From positions 62,001-126,000 of the forward strand of contig NZ_FQWW01000001.1 of NCBI RefSeq assembly GCF_900129795.1: DNA of 64,000 nucleotides, given 5' to 3'. The stretch is from Flavobacterium sp. CF108. GTDB taxonomy: Bacteria; Bacteroidota; Bacteroidia; Flavobacteriales; Flavobacteriaceae. The position numbers were made by a program, and so were the translations under genes. The notes below the pieces were generated by a model. That model ran no database searches. It saw only the letters and a list, made by a program, of their open reading frames with translations, and was not told the DNA's origin. Below, one piece after another: positions 26,433 through 35,731 of this stretch (the stretch's first letter is position 1; each line of letters opens with the position of its first letter).

Positions 26433-26730
26433 TGTAAATTATATTTTAAATTACACGTGTTTACAAATGTAACTAAAAAGATTTGATAATACAATTTTAC
26501 AGTTGTAAATCGTTCAAATTAAGCTTTTATTGTGTGATTTTTACTTTATATAATCACTTATAACTAATTGAAATATAATATATTGATATTTTTTACTTAA
26601 AGTAATAACAATTGTTAACTGTATTTTACTGGAATCTTTAAAATCAACTAATAAATCTGTTTACATTTCTAAATTCTCGTTATTTTTTCTTGTTTACAAT
26701 TGTAAAAATAAAGATGTTTACTTTTGTAAA
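26425..26730. promoter_or_regulatory. Five-site operator array with two divergent promoters
   Basis: TTTAC-N4-GTAAA palindromes lie at 26425-26438, 26460-26473 (last base changed), 26496-26509, 26693-26706 and 26717-26730. On the minus strand the -7 box TACATTTG (26464-26471), with TTG 20 nt upstream, is inside the second site. On the plus strand the -7 box TACTTTTG (26719-26726) is inside the fifth site, with a TTG at 26700-26702 in the fourth. A bound XRE dimer would cover both promoters. The stretch between (26510-26690) shows nothing else. Confidence 0.75.
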
Positions 26731-26744
26731 CTAATCAAAACACA

Positions 26745-27899
26745 ATGAATTTAGAAGAATTATTCAACCAATACAAAGAGCAGTCAATCGAAGGTAGATA
26801 TTTGACTTTAGATCATATTCAACCTTTATTAGACAAACTAAATACTAATAATCAAGTTAAGGTTATAGGAAAATCTGTTTTAGGAGAATCTATATATAGT
26901 TACGAAATTGGAACCGGAAAAACACGTATCTATTTATGGTCTCAAATGCATGGAAATGAAAGTACGACAACTAAAGCGCTTTTTGACTTTATTAATGTAT
27001 TAAACAGCAAATCTGATTTTGCTGAAAAAATGCTATCTACATTTACATTTTATGCTATTCCTATTTTAAATCCTGACGGCGCCAGGCTTTATACACGTGA
27101 AAATGCAAATAAAATTGATTTAAATCGCGATTCTCAAAAACTGACACAACCTGAAAGTAATGTTTTGAGAGAAGTTTTTGAGAGTTTTAAACCTGATTAT
27201 TGCTTTAACCTGCACGATCAGCGTACTATTTTTGGTGCCGGCGATACTGGTAAGCCTGCAACTGTCTCTTTTTTAGCTCCGTCCTATAATGAAGAAAGAG
27301 AAGTGAATGAAAACAGACAAAAAGCCATCAATTTAATTGCAGGAATTAACGATGAATTGCAAAAATATATTCCCGGACAAGTAGGAAGATTTGACGATTC
27401 ATTCAATATAAACTGTATAGGGGATACTTTTCAGTTTTTAGGAGTACCTACTATATTATTCGAAGCCGGTCATTTTCCTAACGATTATGAGAGGGAGATT
27501 ACCAGAAAATACATATTTTTCTCACTAATTTCAAGCTTTGAACTCATAAGCGAAAACGATTTAGTCGTCAATAGAATTTCTGATTATTTGAATATTTCAC
27601 AAAATAAAGTCGTTTTTTATGATTTTATGTATAAAAATATCAAAATAAATTATGATGGTATCGAAATTATTACGAATTTTGTCGCACAATACAAAGAAGA
27701 ATTGATTGAAAATAAGATTCATTTTAATGCTTATATAGTAGAAGCAGGCGAATTGGAAAATTATTTTGGTCATTACGAATACGACGGAAATGAAGCTGTT
27801 TATTCTGATGATTATCTTAATATTCCGAAAATGAACCAAAAAGCAGATTTTTATTTAAATAAAAATACTAAATTTGTTAACGGGTTGATAAAAAGTTAA
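26745..27899 (+). CDS. M14-family zinc carboxypeptidase-like protein
   Basis: 384 residues. Zinc ligands begin at HGNES (HxxE, about 69-72); NPDGARLYTRENANKIDLNRD holds the substrate Arg/Asn region, NLHDQR the third zinc His, and LFEAGHFPND the catalytic Glu segment. No signal peptide, so it should act in the cytoplasm, perhaps on murein peptides or amide-linked conjugates. The C-terminal 90 residues form an added domain. Its promoter lies inside the XRE operator array. Confidence 0.82.
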   Translation: MNLEELFNQYKEQSIEGRYLTLDHIQPLLDKLNTNNQVKVIGKSVLGESIYSYEIGTGKTRIYLWSQMHGNESTTTKALFDFINVLNSKSDFAEKMLSTFTFYAIPILNPDGARLYTRENANKIDLNRDSQKLTQPESNVLREVFESFKPDYCFNLHDQRTIFGAGDTGKPATVSFLAPSYNEEREVNENRQKAINLIAGINDELQKYIPGQVGRFDDSFNINCIGDTFQFLGVPTILFEAGHFPNDYEREITRKYIFFSLISSFELISENDLVVNRISDYLNISQNKVVFYDFMYKNIKINYDGIEIITNFVAQYKEELIENKIHFNAYIVEAGELENYFGHYEYDGNEAVYSDDYLNIPKMNQKADFYLNKNTKFVNGLIKS

Positions 27900-27976
27900 T
27901 TTTTATGTGAATTTGTTGTTTTTTATATATATTTTTATACTTTGTAATAGCAATTAGTAATATTAATTAAAGAATT

Positions 27977-28456
27977 ATGAGTAAATTTCGTTTAGATGAA
28001 GTAGATCACCAGATTTTAGATATGTTAATAGACAATACGAGAGTTCCGTTTACTGACATTGCAAAAAAACTATTGATTTCTGCTGGTACAGTACACGTTA
28101 GAGTAAAAAAGATGGAGGATGCCGGTATCATCATGGGGTCTTCATTAGCCTTAGATTACGATAAATTAGGTTATTCATTCATTGCATATGTTGGGGTATT
28201 CCTTAATAATACATCACAAACTAAATTTGTATTAGAGCGTATCAATCAAATTCCATTCGTAACAGTTGCTTCTGTAACGACAGGAAAATTTAACATCTTT
28301 TGTAAAATTAGAGCAAAAGATACTAAACACGCAAAAGAAGTTATCTTCATGATTGATGATATCGAAGGTGTTTACAGGACTGAAACTATGATTTCATTAG
28401 AGGAAAGTATTAACGATAAGAAGCGTTTGATGCATACTATTTTCAAAAATATGTAA
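27977..28456 (+). CDS. Lrp/AsnC-family transcriptional regulator
   Basis: 159 residues. N-terminal winged helix (about 1-60; DEVDHQILDMLIDNTRVPFTDIAKKL in two parts) and C-terminal RAM ligand-binding domain (about 70-150; YVGVFLNN, VASVTTGKFNIFCKIRAK). By family it senses an amino acid and assembles into dimers or octamers. Target not evident; ppc follows beyond a terminator. Confidence 0.9.
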   Translation: MSKFRLDEVDHQILDMLIDNTRVPFTDIAKKLLISAGTVHVRVKKMEDAGIIMGSSLALDYDKLGYSFIAYVGVFLNNTSQTKFVLERINQIPFVTVASVTTGKFNIFCKIRAKDTKHAKEVIFMIDDIEGVYRTETMISLEESINDKKRLMHTIFKNM

Positions 28457-28486
28457 CAATTCCTCTTGAATGCTATATTAAAATAT

Positions 28487-28517
28487 AACCTCAAGTTTAT
28501 TCTTGGGGTTTTTTTAT
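28487..28517 (+). terminator. Terminator after the Lrp gene
   Basis: AACCTCAAG (28487-28495) pairs with CTTGGGGTT (28502-28510, one G-U), then T7. Confidence 0.7.
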
Positions 28518-28549
28518 GACCAATTAACCAACCAACTATAAAAGAATTT

Positions 28550-31135
28550 ATGTACACGTTGCCAAAAATAGAACGTTTTAACAAAGACGTTCTCTCTAAA
28601 TACCACATTTACAATAGTGTTTTCATAACATTACCATTTGATTCTATTGATAATACAGGAGTTTTATTGCCATTATTTACAGAAACTTGCGAAACGGGAT
28701 TTAAAAAACAAGAAACTCCAAAAGAAATTTTTGATTTCTTTTCGAACAAGTTCCTGAACAATGCTTCAGAAACGGAGAAAATCGACTTAATGTTTCGATT
28801 TATTCAATATATAGAACGCCAGATTGTATTGTTTGATGCCATTGAAGATGCTGCTTTTCCGGAAGTTAACAATATGGAAGGGCGAGGATCTTTACGTGAT
28901 ATTAAAGAAAAATCAGATGCAAAAGAAAAAGACGACGAATTAGTTAATTTTTTAGAAAATTTCAATGTTCGTACGGTTTTAACAGCGCATCCAACACAGT
29001 TTTATCCTGGTCCTGTTTTAGGAATTATAAACGATTTGACCGAAGCAATTCGCCAAAACGATTTATTGCAGATCAAACAATTATTGGCGCAGCTGGGGAA
29101 AACACCTTTTATTCAGCATGAAAAACCAAATCCTTACGACGAAGCCGTTAGTTTGATTTGGTATCTAGAAAATGTATTTTACGCTACAGCGGGAGAAATT
29201 GTGCATTATTTGCAAAAAAATATTAATGACGGAAATCAAATTCAGAATCAATTGATAAAATTAGGATTCTGGCCGGGAGGTGACCGTGACGGGAATCCAT
29301 TTGTTACAACAGAGATTACGCTTAAAGTTGCAGATCGATTAAGAACTTCAATTTTAAAGTGCTATTATGTTGAAATGAGAAACTTAAAAAGAAAGCTAAC
29401 TTTCTCTGGTGTAGATACTTTGGTATCTGATCTTGAACATAAACTTTACCGTTCAGTGTTTTATTCTAAAGGAGAAATTTTTATCACTTTAGACGAATTA
29501 TTGACACAGCTTAATAAGATTCGAACTATAATTATTGAAAAACATCAATCTTTATATTTAGACGATTTAGAAGCTCTTTTAGTAAAAATTAATTTATTCG
29601 GATTCCATTTTGCGACTTTAGATATTCGTCAGAATAGTAAAATTCATAATGCTGTTTTTAAAGATGTCGTGAATTATTACTTAAATTCAGGTTCAGATAC
29701 TTTCCCGAAGAATTATTATGAACTGACAGAAGATCAAAAAATCGATGTTTTATCAAAAATAAAAGGAGATTTAAATCCTGCTGATTTTGAAAATGAAATT
29801 ACAAGATCTACTTTAGAATCTGTTCAGGCAATTAAAACCATTCAGGAAAACAATGGAGAAGAAGGTGCTAATCGTTACATTATTAGTAATAACGAAAGCG
29901 CCCTAAACGTAATGGAAACTTTTGCGATGATTCGTTTGAATAATTGGGAGAATCCAACTGTTGATATAATTCCGCTTTTTGAATCTGTAGATGATTTGCA
30001 AAATGCGCATCAAATTATGGAGCAATTGTATACAAATCCTGAATATTCTAAGCATTTAAAATCAAGAGGAAACGAACAAACAATTATGCTTGGTTTCTCT
30101 GACGGTACAAAAGACGGCGGTTATTTAATGGCCAACTGGAGTATTTATCAGGCTAAAATTTCGTTAACTGAAATTTCAAGAAAATACGGAATTAAAGCTA
30201 TTTTCTTTGACGGACGCGGCGGGCCTCCTGCACGTGGTGGTGGTAAAACACATAAATTCTATGCTTCTTTAGGTCCAAAAATTGAAAACAAAGAAATTCA
30301 GATCACGGTACAAGGGCAAACAATCAGTTCTAATTTTGGAACTTTAGATTCTTGTCGTTTTAATATTGAAAATTTATTAAGTGCAGGTATAACCAACCAG
30401 GTTTTTGGTAAAGAAAAGAATGAGCTAACTCCAGAGGAAACTCAAATCTTGACGCAATTAGCTGATTTAGGATATGAGAAATATTTAAGTTTTAAGAATC
30501 ATCCAAAATTTATTCCGTATTTGGAAAAAATGAGTACGTTGAAATATTATTCTAAAACTAACATTGGAAGCCGACCTTCAAAAAGAAGCAAATCTGAATC
30601 ATTAGATTTTGCAGATTTAAGAGCGATTCCGTTTGTTGGATCTTGGAGTCAGTTAAAACAAAACGTGCCGGGTTTTTTTGGAGTAGGAACAGCTTTGAAA
30701 CATTTTGAAGAATCAGGTCAATGGGATAAAGTAAGTAATTTGTATCATAATTCATTATTCTTTAAAACATTGCTTGAAAACAGTATGATGTCATTGGCAA
30801 AATCATTTTTACCATTAACAGCTTACATGAGAAAAGATCCTGAGTTTGGTGAATTCTGGCAGATTATCTACGATGAATTTTCTGAAACAAAACGTCTTTT
30901 ATTGAAAATTGCAGATCATAAAACCTTAATGGAAAATTATCCTGATGGTATAGCATCAATTCAAATAAGAGAGCGTATTGTATTGCCATTGTTGACAATA
31001 CAACAATATGCATTGCTAAAAATCAATGAATTGAACAAAGAAAATTCTACGAATGAGGAACTAATCAAAGTATACGAAAAAATCGTAACGAGATCTCTTT
31101 TCGGAAACACAAACGCAAGTAGAAATTCAGCTTAA
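28550..31135 (+). CDS. ppc: Phosphoenolpyruvate carboxylase
   Basis: 861 residues, full length. Carboxylates PEP to oxaloacetate to refill the TCA cycle. Catalytic His147 in VLTAHPTQF, the phosphate/bicarbonate site WPGGDRDGNPFVT, MLGFSDGTKDGGYLMANW and the glycine loop FFDGRGGPPARGGG are all present. The extreme C-terminus reads NTNASRNSA rather than the common ending NTG, which I recall as normal for flavobacterial enzymes. A DinB-family gene follows after 30 bp. Confidence 0.96.
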   Translation: MYTLPKIERFNKDVLSKYHIYNSVFITLPFDSIDNTGVLLPLFTETCETGFKKQETPKEIFDFFSNKFLNNASETEKIDLMFRFIQYIERQIVLFDAIEDAAFPEVNNMEGRGSLRDIKEKSDAKEKDDELVNFLENFNVRTVLTAHPTQFYPGPVLGIINDLTEAIRQNDLLQIKQLLAQLGKTPFIQHEKPNPYDEAVSLIWYLENVFYATAGEIVHYLQKNINDGNQIQNQLIKLGFWPGGDRDGNPFVTTEITLKVADRLRTSILKCYYVEMRNLKRKLTFSGVDTLVSDLEHKLYRSVFYSKGEIFITLDELLTQLNKIRTIIIEKHQSLYLDDLEALLVKINLFGFHFATLDIRQNSKIHNAVFKDVVNYYLNSGSDTFPKNYYELTEDQKIDVLSKIKGDLNPADFENEITRSTLESVQAIKTIQENNGEEGANRYIISNNESALNVMETFAMIRLNNWENPTVDIIPLFESVDDLQNAHQIMEQLYTNPEYSKHLKSRGNEQTIMLGFSDGTKDGGYLMANWSIYQAKISLTEISRKYGIKAIFFDGRGGPPARGGGKTHKFYASLGPKIENKEIQITVQGQTISSNFGTLDSCRFNIENLLSAGITNQVFGKEKNELTPEETQILTQLADLGYEKYLSFKNHPKFIPYLEKMSTLKYYSKTNIGSRPSKRSKSESLDFADLRAIPFVGSWSQLKQNVPGFFGVGTALKHFEESGQWDKVSNLYHNSLFFKTLLENSMMSLAKSFLPLTAYMRKDPEFGEFWQIIYDEFSETKRLLLKIADHKTLMENYPDGIASIQIRERIVLPLLTIQQYALLKINELNKENSTNEELIKVYEKIVTRSLFGNTNASRNSA

Positions 31136-31165
31136 TCGTAATTTGAAAACTATAAAATTATAAAA

Positions 31166-31681
31166 ATGATTGCAAGTCAGTTACTAGAAAATGAATATTC
31201 GGGTCATTTTGGTACTTATATCAGAGAAGCCGGTGATGGAAAATTAATTGAAGAATTAGAAATTTCTCTTCATGATTTTATCCGATTTGTTCAAAATATT
31301 CCAATGGATAAATTTGATTATCGTTACGCAGAAGGGAAGTGGACAATTAAGGATATTATCCAGCATATTATAGATACTGAACGTATTTTTGCTTATCGTG
31401 CTTTGAGATTTTCAAGAAATGACAAAACACCTTTGCCTAGTTTTGAAGAAGATGATTATGCAAATAATACAGAATCGAACAAAAGAAGTATTCAGGATTT
31501 GTTGACTGAACTTTCTGCTTTAAGACATTCAACTTTATTGTTTTACAAAAGTTTATCAGAAGACCAGCTTAAAAGAATTGGAACTGCTTCTAATAATCCT
31601 ATTTCAGTTCGAGCATTAGGTTTTGTGATGATTGGACACCAAAAACATCATCAAAAAATTTTTGAAGAAAGGTATTTGTAA
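31166..31681 (+). CDS. DinB-family protein
   Basis: 171 residues, four-helix DinB/YfiT-like fold. The likely metal-binding histidines are in IQHIIDTER and in GHQKHHQKI near the C-terminus. Members include thiol-dependent S-transferases, but most are uncharacterised. Probably co-transcribed with ppc. Confidence 0.85.
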   Translation: MIASQLLENEYSGHFGTYIREAGDGKLIEELEISLHDFIRFVQNIPMDKFDYRYAEGKWTIKDIIQHIIDTERIFAYRALRFSRNDKTPLPSFEEDDYANNTESNKRSIQDLLTELSALRHSTLLFYKSLSEDQLKRIGTASNNPISVRALGFVMIGHQKHHQKIFEERYL

Positions 31682-31706
31682 AAACTAAAAATTTTATAGA
31701 TAAAGT

Positions 31707-31739
31707 AAACCCGACAGGTTTTAAAAACCTGTCGGGTTT
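31707..31739. terminator. Terminator between the convergent dinB-like and recQ genes
   Basis: AAACCCGACAGGTTTT (31707-31722) with 31724-31739, the same stem as at 21977 and 22182. Confidence 0.75.
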
Positions 31740-31785
31740 GTTACTTTAAGATAAGATATGTAATTTCGACATAGAATAACAAAAA

Positions 31786-34095
31786 TTATTTTAATTCTAA
31801 TTTTTTCAATCGTGAAGTAATTGCACCATTATTTCTTCCAAGTAAATCAGCTATTTCTCCAACTTTTTTACCTTCATTAAATAGATTTGTAAGTTTTAAA
31901 TCTTCTGCTGCATCCCATTTCTTGTAGGCCTCGGTATGAACAAGACGTATTTCATCAACAGAATAGGATTTGTCTTTAATTTGATTATTATGTTTTCTCT
32001 CAATAAACGCTAAACCAAATCGGATTTTATCATAAGACATTTTTTCTTCAAAGTATTCAAAATAAGGTCGTAAAGCGCTAGGATTTTCTAATTCTAGTTG
32101 AGCTTTTTCAATCTCAATGATTTCTTTATTAGAAACAAACTGGCTTAAATCAAAATCGTTTCCATCAACATATAATTTCGCTAAATGAGAAACGATCGTA
32201 GTTTCTCCCAAATTTCTTTGTCCTGCGATTTCTTCAATAGAAAGTCCGTTTTGAAATAACTCTAGAGTTTTAGCATAAGTGCTTTCCTTTTTTTCTTTTT
32301 TAACGACAGATTTATTTCTTTGAAATTCAACAATCGTTTTAATAAAGTCTGCTCCATATTTTTCGAGTTTTGCTTTTCCAACACCTTCCACGGCAAGAAA
32401 ATCCTCATCGCTCATTGGTCTTAAAATTTCCATGTGTCTTAGCGAAGCATCGCTGAAAATCACATAGGCCGGAACTTCTTCTTCCTGAGCAATTTCGTAG
32501 CGTAATTTTCGAAGTGTTTCAAAAAGAGAATTTTTAGCAGCTGTTTTTGCTTTCTCTTGTTTTACTTCATTTTTATCGATTACTTTTTTAACAACCGTTG
32601 TCAGTTTTACTTTTTCACCCTCAAACAAAACTTTTTTTGCAAAAGGGGTTAATAAAATTTTATTATGCTGATGAAACGCAATTTCACAATATCCTAGATT
32701 AATCAGCTGAATTAAATATTGATTCCAATCGTACCACGAAATATCGGCTCCAATTCCGTACGTTTTTAGCGTTTGATAATTTTTTTCGTAGATATACGCG
32801 TTTTTTGAGCCTCTCAAAAAATCAACAATCACAGCTAAAGGTTCTGTTTCTTGTAATCTTGTAATAGCCGAAAGTGCTTTTTGCGCGAGAATCGTTCCAT
32901 CAAAAAATGTTGGAGGATTTTTGCAAATATCGCAATTACCGCAATTTTCTGTAACTAGTTCTCCAAAATAAGAAAGAAGAATTTTTCGCCTGCAGCTTAC
33001 TGCGTCTGCATATTGCTTCATTCGTTCTAATTTGGCAAGCTGAACATCAGAATTTAATCCTTCAGAAGCAAATTTCTGAAGCTGAATTACATCGGCATAA
33101 CTTTCAAATAAAACAGTTTCAGCAGGTAATCCGTCACGGCCTGCACGGCCAATTTCCTGATAATAACCTTCAATATTTTTGGGTAAATTGTAATGAATAA
33201 CCCAGCGAACATTTGATTTATCAATTCCCATTCCAAATGCAATCGTAGCGCAAACTACCTGACAATCATCATTTATAAACTGATCCTGAGTTTTTGCTCG
33301 GGTTGTATTGTCTAAACCGGCATGATACGCTTTTGCAGCAATTCCGTTTTTAGATAATTTCTCTGCAAGTTCTTCGGTCGTTTTTCTGCTCAAACAATAA
33401 ATAATTCCTGATTCGTTGGGCTTATTCTCGACAAAATCAATAATTTGTTTTACACGATCTAAAGCTGGCCTTACTTCAAGGCTTAAATTTGCGCGATCAA
33501 AAGAAGCTACAAAAGTTTTTGGACTTTTTAAATTTAGCTGTTTGGTTATATCTGCACGTGTTGCTTTATCGGCTGTTGCAGTCAGAGCTAGAACTGGAGT
33601 AGAAGGGAAGCGGTTTTTTAAATATCCTAAATTGGTATAGGCTGGTCTAAAATCATGCCCCCAAGACGAAATACAATGTGCTTCGTCAATTGCAATTAAA
33701 CTGATTGTCAATTCGTTAAAAACATTATCTAAATAGGATAAACTTTCTGGAGCAATATAAACGAGTTTAAAATTATTCGATTTCAAATTATCGATATAAA
33801 ACTGCTGTTCTTCAGATGATTGACTGCTATTAATATAACATGCAGTGATGCCATTTGTTTTTAAACTGTCTACCTGATCTTTCATCAAGGCAATTAAAGG
33901 CGAAATAACTATAGTTATTCCAGGTAATATAAGGGCCGGCAGCTGAAAACATATTGATTTTCCACCACCAGTAGGCATAATAGCTAAAGTATCTTGTCCT
34001 GATAAAATAGTTTTTATTATTGTTTCTTGATTTGGCCTGAATTTTTCAAATCCGAAATTTTCTTTCAGTTTGGTGTGTAGTAATTCTGATTTCAT
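31786..34095 (-). CDS. recQ: ATP-dependent DNA helicase RecQ
   Basis: 769 residues. Walker A MPTGGGKS (40-47), DEAHCISSWGHDFRP (from 137) and TATADKATRADI in the first RecA domain; GIIYCLSRK and IGRAGRDGLPA in the second. The RQC zinc ligands are in CRRKILLSYFGE and CGNCDIC. An HRDC domain (about 515-590; LRHMEILRPMSDEDFLAVEGVGKAK, abbreviated) is followed by a C-terminal extension of about 165 residues with two helix-turn-helix-like segments (ETTIVSHLAKL, NNGAITSRLKKL). 3'-5' helicase in recombinational repair. Confidence 0.95.
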   Translation of the reverse strand: MKSELLHTKLKENFGFEKFRPNQETIIKTILSGQDTLAIMPTGGGKSICFQLPALILPGITIVISPLIALMKDQVDSLKTNGITACYINSSQSSEEQQFYIDNLKSNNFKLVYIAPESLSYLDNVFNELTISLIAIDEAHCISSWGHDFRPAYTNLGYLKNRFPSTPVLALTATADKATRADITKQLNLKSPKTFVASFDRANLSLEVRPALDRVKQIIDFVENKPNESGIIYCLSRKTTEELAEKLSKNGIAAKAYHAGLDNTTRAKTQDQFINDDCQVVCATIAFGMGIDKSNVRWVIHYNLPKNIEGYYQEIGRAGRDGLPAETVLFESYADVIQLQKFASEGLNSDVQLAKLERMKQYADAVSCRRKILLSYFGELVTENCGNCDICKNPPTFFDGTILAQKALSAITRLQETEPLAVIVDFLRGSKNAYIYEKNYQTLKTYGIGADISWYDWNQYLIQLINLGYCEIAFHQHNKILLTPFAKKVLFEGEKVKLTTVVKKVIDKNEVKQEKAKTAAKNSLFETLRKLRYEIAQEEEVPAYVIFSDASLRHMEILRPMSDEDFLAVEGVGKAKLEKYGADFIKTIVEFQRNKSVVKKEKKESTYAKTLELFQNGLSIEEIAGQRNLGETTIVSHLAKLYVDGNDFDLSQFVSNKEIIEIEKAQLELENPSALRPYFEYFEEKMSYDKIRFGLAFIERKHNNQIKDKSYSVDEIRLVHTEAYKKWDAAEDLKLTNLFNEGKKVGEIADLLGRNNGAITSRLKKLELK

Positions 34096-34181
34096 ATTGG
34101 CGAATAATTTATATTTTAAAAGTATCTTTAAAATATAAATATAGTAATTTTCTTATAATTTTGTTTGCATGGGTAAATAAA

Positions 34182-34207
34182 AAAGGAACTCAAAATAGAG
34201 TTCCTTT
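34182..34207 (-). terminator. Terminator of the speA operon
   Basis: AAAGGAACTC (34182-34191) with GAGTTCCTTT (34198-34207); A-rich on the left, so it ends the minus-strand transcript. Confidence 0.75.
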
Positions 34208-34230
34208 GTCTTTATTTTAAAAGTAAATGA

Positions 34231-34644
34231 TTAATCTTCATCGTCTTCATCATCGTCATCATCAGCTATATCGTCTGGGTCTCTGTCTTCATCGTCATCA
34301 TCGCCGCCATCTACGTCTGGTTTATCTTGATTGTCATCATCATCATCGTCATCATCTGCAGCATCATCATCAAGATCAAGACCTTTAACTGGCTCGATTG
34401 TATCAACATCAAGATCGATATCATCATCTTCATCATAATTTTCGATTCTGTCAGCAAGTTTAGTACTGATTTTTACTAAATAAATAGTGTCTTCAGTACG
34501 AACTTCAACAGCTTCTACTAATTCGTTTTTAGCGTTTCTAAAACGGATAACATCCGAATCATCATAACCATCAGGAAATTTTTCAACCAAAAGGTTTAAA
34601 ATTTCGTTTGTCAGTTTGGCGTAGTCTACTATAACTCTTTTCAT
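34231..34644 (-). CDS. Aspartate-rich acidic protein of unknown function
   Basis: 137 residues. The first about 75 form an ordinary domain (YAKLTNEILNLLVEKFPDGYDD, shortened; VEVRTEDTIYLVKIS). The last about 60 are almost entirely Asp with some Glu. The tail could bind Ca2+ or basic partners such as polyamines, but this is inference. It lies 9 bp after the DHS-like gene, in the same operon as speA. No named function. Confidence 0.6.
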   Translation of the reverse strand: MKRVIVDYAKLTNEILNLLVEKFPDGYDDSDVIRFRNAKNELVEAVEVRTEDTIYLVKISTKLADRIENYDEDDDIDLDVDTIEPVKGLDLDDDAADDDDDDDDNQDKPDVDGGDDDDEDRDPDDIADDDDDEDDED

Positions 34645-34653
34645 AAAAATATC

Positions 34654-35622
34654 CTATAAATCTAATAAATATGCAAAAATTAACGGTGCAACAATTGTAG
34701 CATCCGACTCAATAATAAATTTAGGGGTTTTGATATCTAATTTACCCCAGGTGATTTTTTCATTTGGAACTGCTCCTGAGTAAGAACCGTAACTAGTTGT
34801 TGAATCAGAAATTTGGCAGAAATAACTCCAGAATGGAACATCATGCATTTCCATATCCTGGTATAACATTGGTACAACACAAATAGGAAAATCTCCTGCG
34901 ATACCACCACCAATTTGGAAGAATCCAATACCGTTTTGGCTGTTTTTTGAATACCAGTCAGCAAGGAAAGTCATGTATTCAATACCAGATTTCATTGTAG
35001 ATGCTTTCAATTCGCCTTTAATCACGTATGATGCAAAAATATTACCCATTGTACTATCTTCCCATCCCGGAACAATAATAGGTAAATTTTTCTCAGCAGC
35101 AGCATACATCCAGCTGTCTTTTAAGTCAATTTCGTAATATTCTTCTAAAACGCCTGATAATAACATTTTATACATGAATTCATGTGGAAAATAACGTTCT
35201 CCTTTATCATCAGCATCTTTCCAGATTTTATAGATGTGTTTTTGTAAACGTCTAAAAGCCTCATGCTCAGGAATACAAGTATCTGTAACACGGTTTAATC
35301 CTCTTTCCAGTAAAGCCCATTCGTCTTCTGGTGTCAAATCACGGTAATTAGGAACTCTTTCGTAGTGAGAGTGAGCTACTAAATTCATGATATCTTCTTC
35401 TAGATTGGCTCCAGTACATGAAATAATTTGTACTTTATCTTGTCTAATTATTTCTGCAAAAATTTTACCAATTTCTGCTGTACTCATTGCACCAGCCATA
35501 CTTACCAACATTTTAGATCCATTTGCTAATTGTTGTTCGTATTCTTTAGCTGCATCTACTAATGAAGCAGAATTAAAGTGTAAATAATGTTTTTCAATAA
35601 ACTGACTGATTGGTCCTTTCAT
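34654..35622 (-). CDS. Deoxyhypusine-synthase-family protein
   Basis: 322 residues covering the whole DHS fold. NAD-binding segments include SMAGAMSTAEIGK and SCTGANLEEDIM; GIGFFQIGGGIAGDF follows; the catalytic lysine is Lys294 in TWGKLD. Bacteria lack eIF5A, so it cannot make hypusine; transferring an aminobutyl group to a free diamine, giving homospermidine or a relative, is the likeliest reaction. Placement behind speA supports a polyamine role. No agmatinase gene is seen here. Confidence 0.82.
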   Translation of the reverse strand: MKGPISQFIEKHYLHFNSASLVDAAKEYEQQLANGSKMLVSMAGAMSTAEIGKIFAEIIRQDKVQIISCTGANLEEDIMNLVAHSHYERVPNYRDLTPEDEWALLERGLNRVTDTCIPEHEAFRRLQKHIYKIWKDADDKGERYFPHEFMYKMLLSGVLEEYYEIDLKDSWMYAAAEKNLPIIVPGWEDSTMGNIFASYVIKGELKASTMKSGIEYMTFLADWYSKNSQNGIGFFQIGGGIAGDFPICVVPMLYQDMEMHDVPFWSYFCQISDSTTSYGSYSGAVPNEKITWGKLDIKTPKFIIESDATIVAPLIFAYLLDL

Positions 35623-35731
35623 TTTGTTTTTTGTTTTTTGTTTTTTTTTGAATTAAAAGTTTTTAACCTTTTGGATATATGCAAATTAATAATTTTCTAA
35701 TTATTAATCTTAATTATTTTACAGTTTTTTT

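Noticed and set aside
34654..35622. True deoxyhypusine synthase acting on eIF5A
   Set aside because: Bacteria lack eIF5A; the operon with arginine decarboxylase fits polyamine synthesis better.
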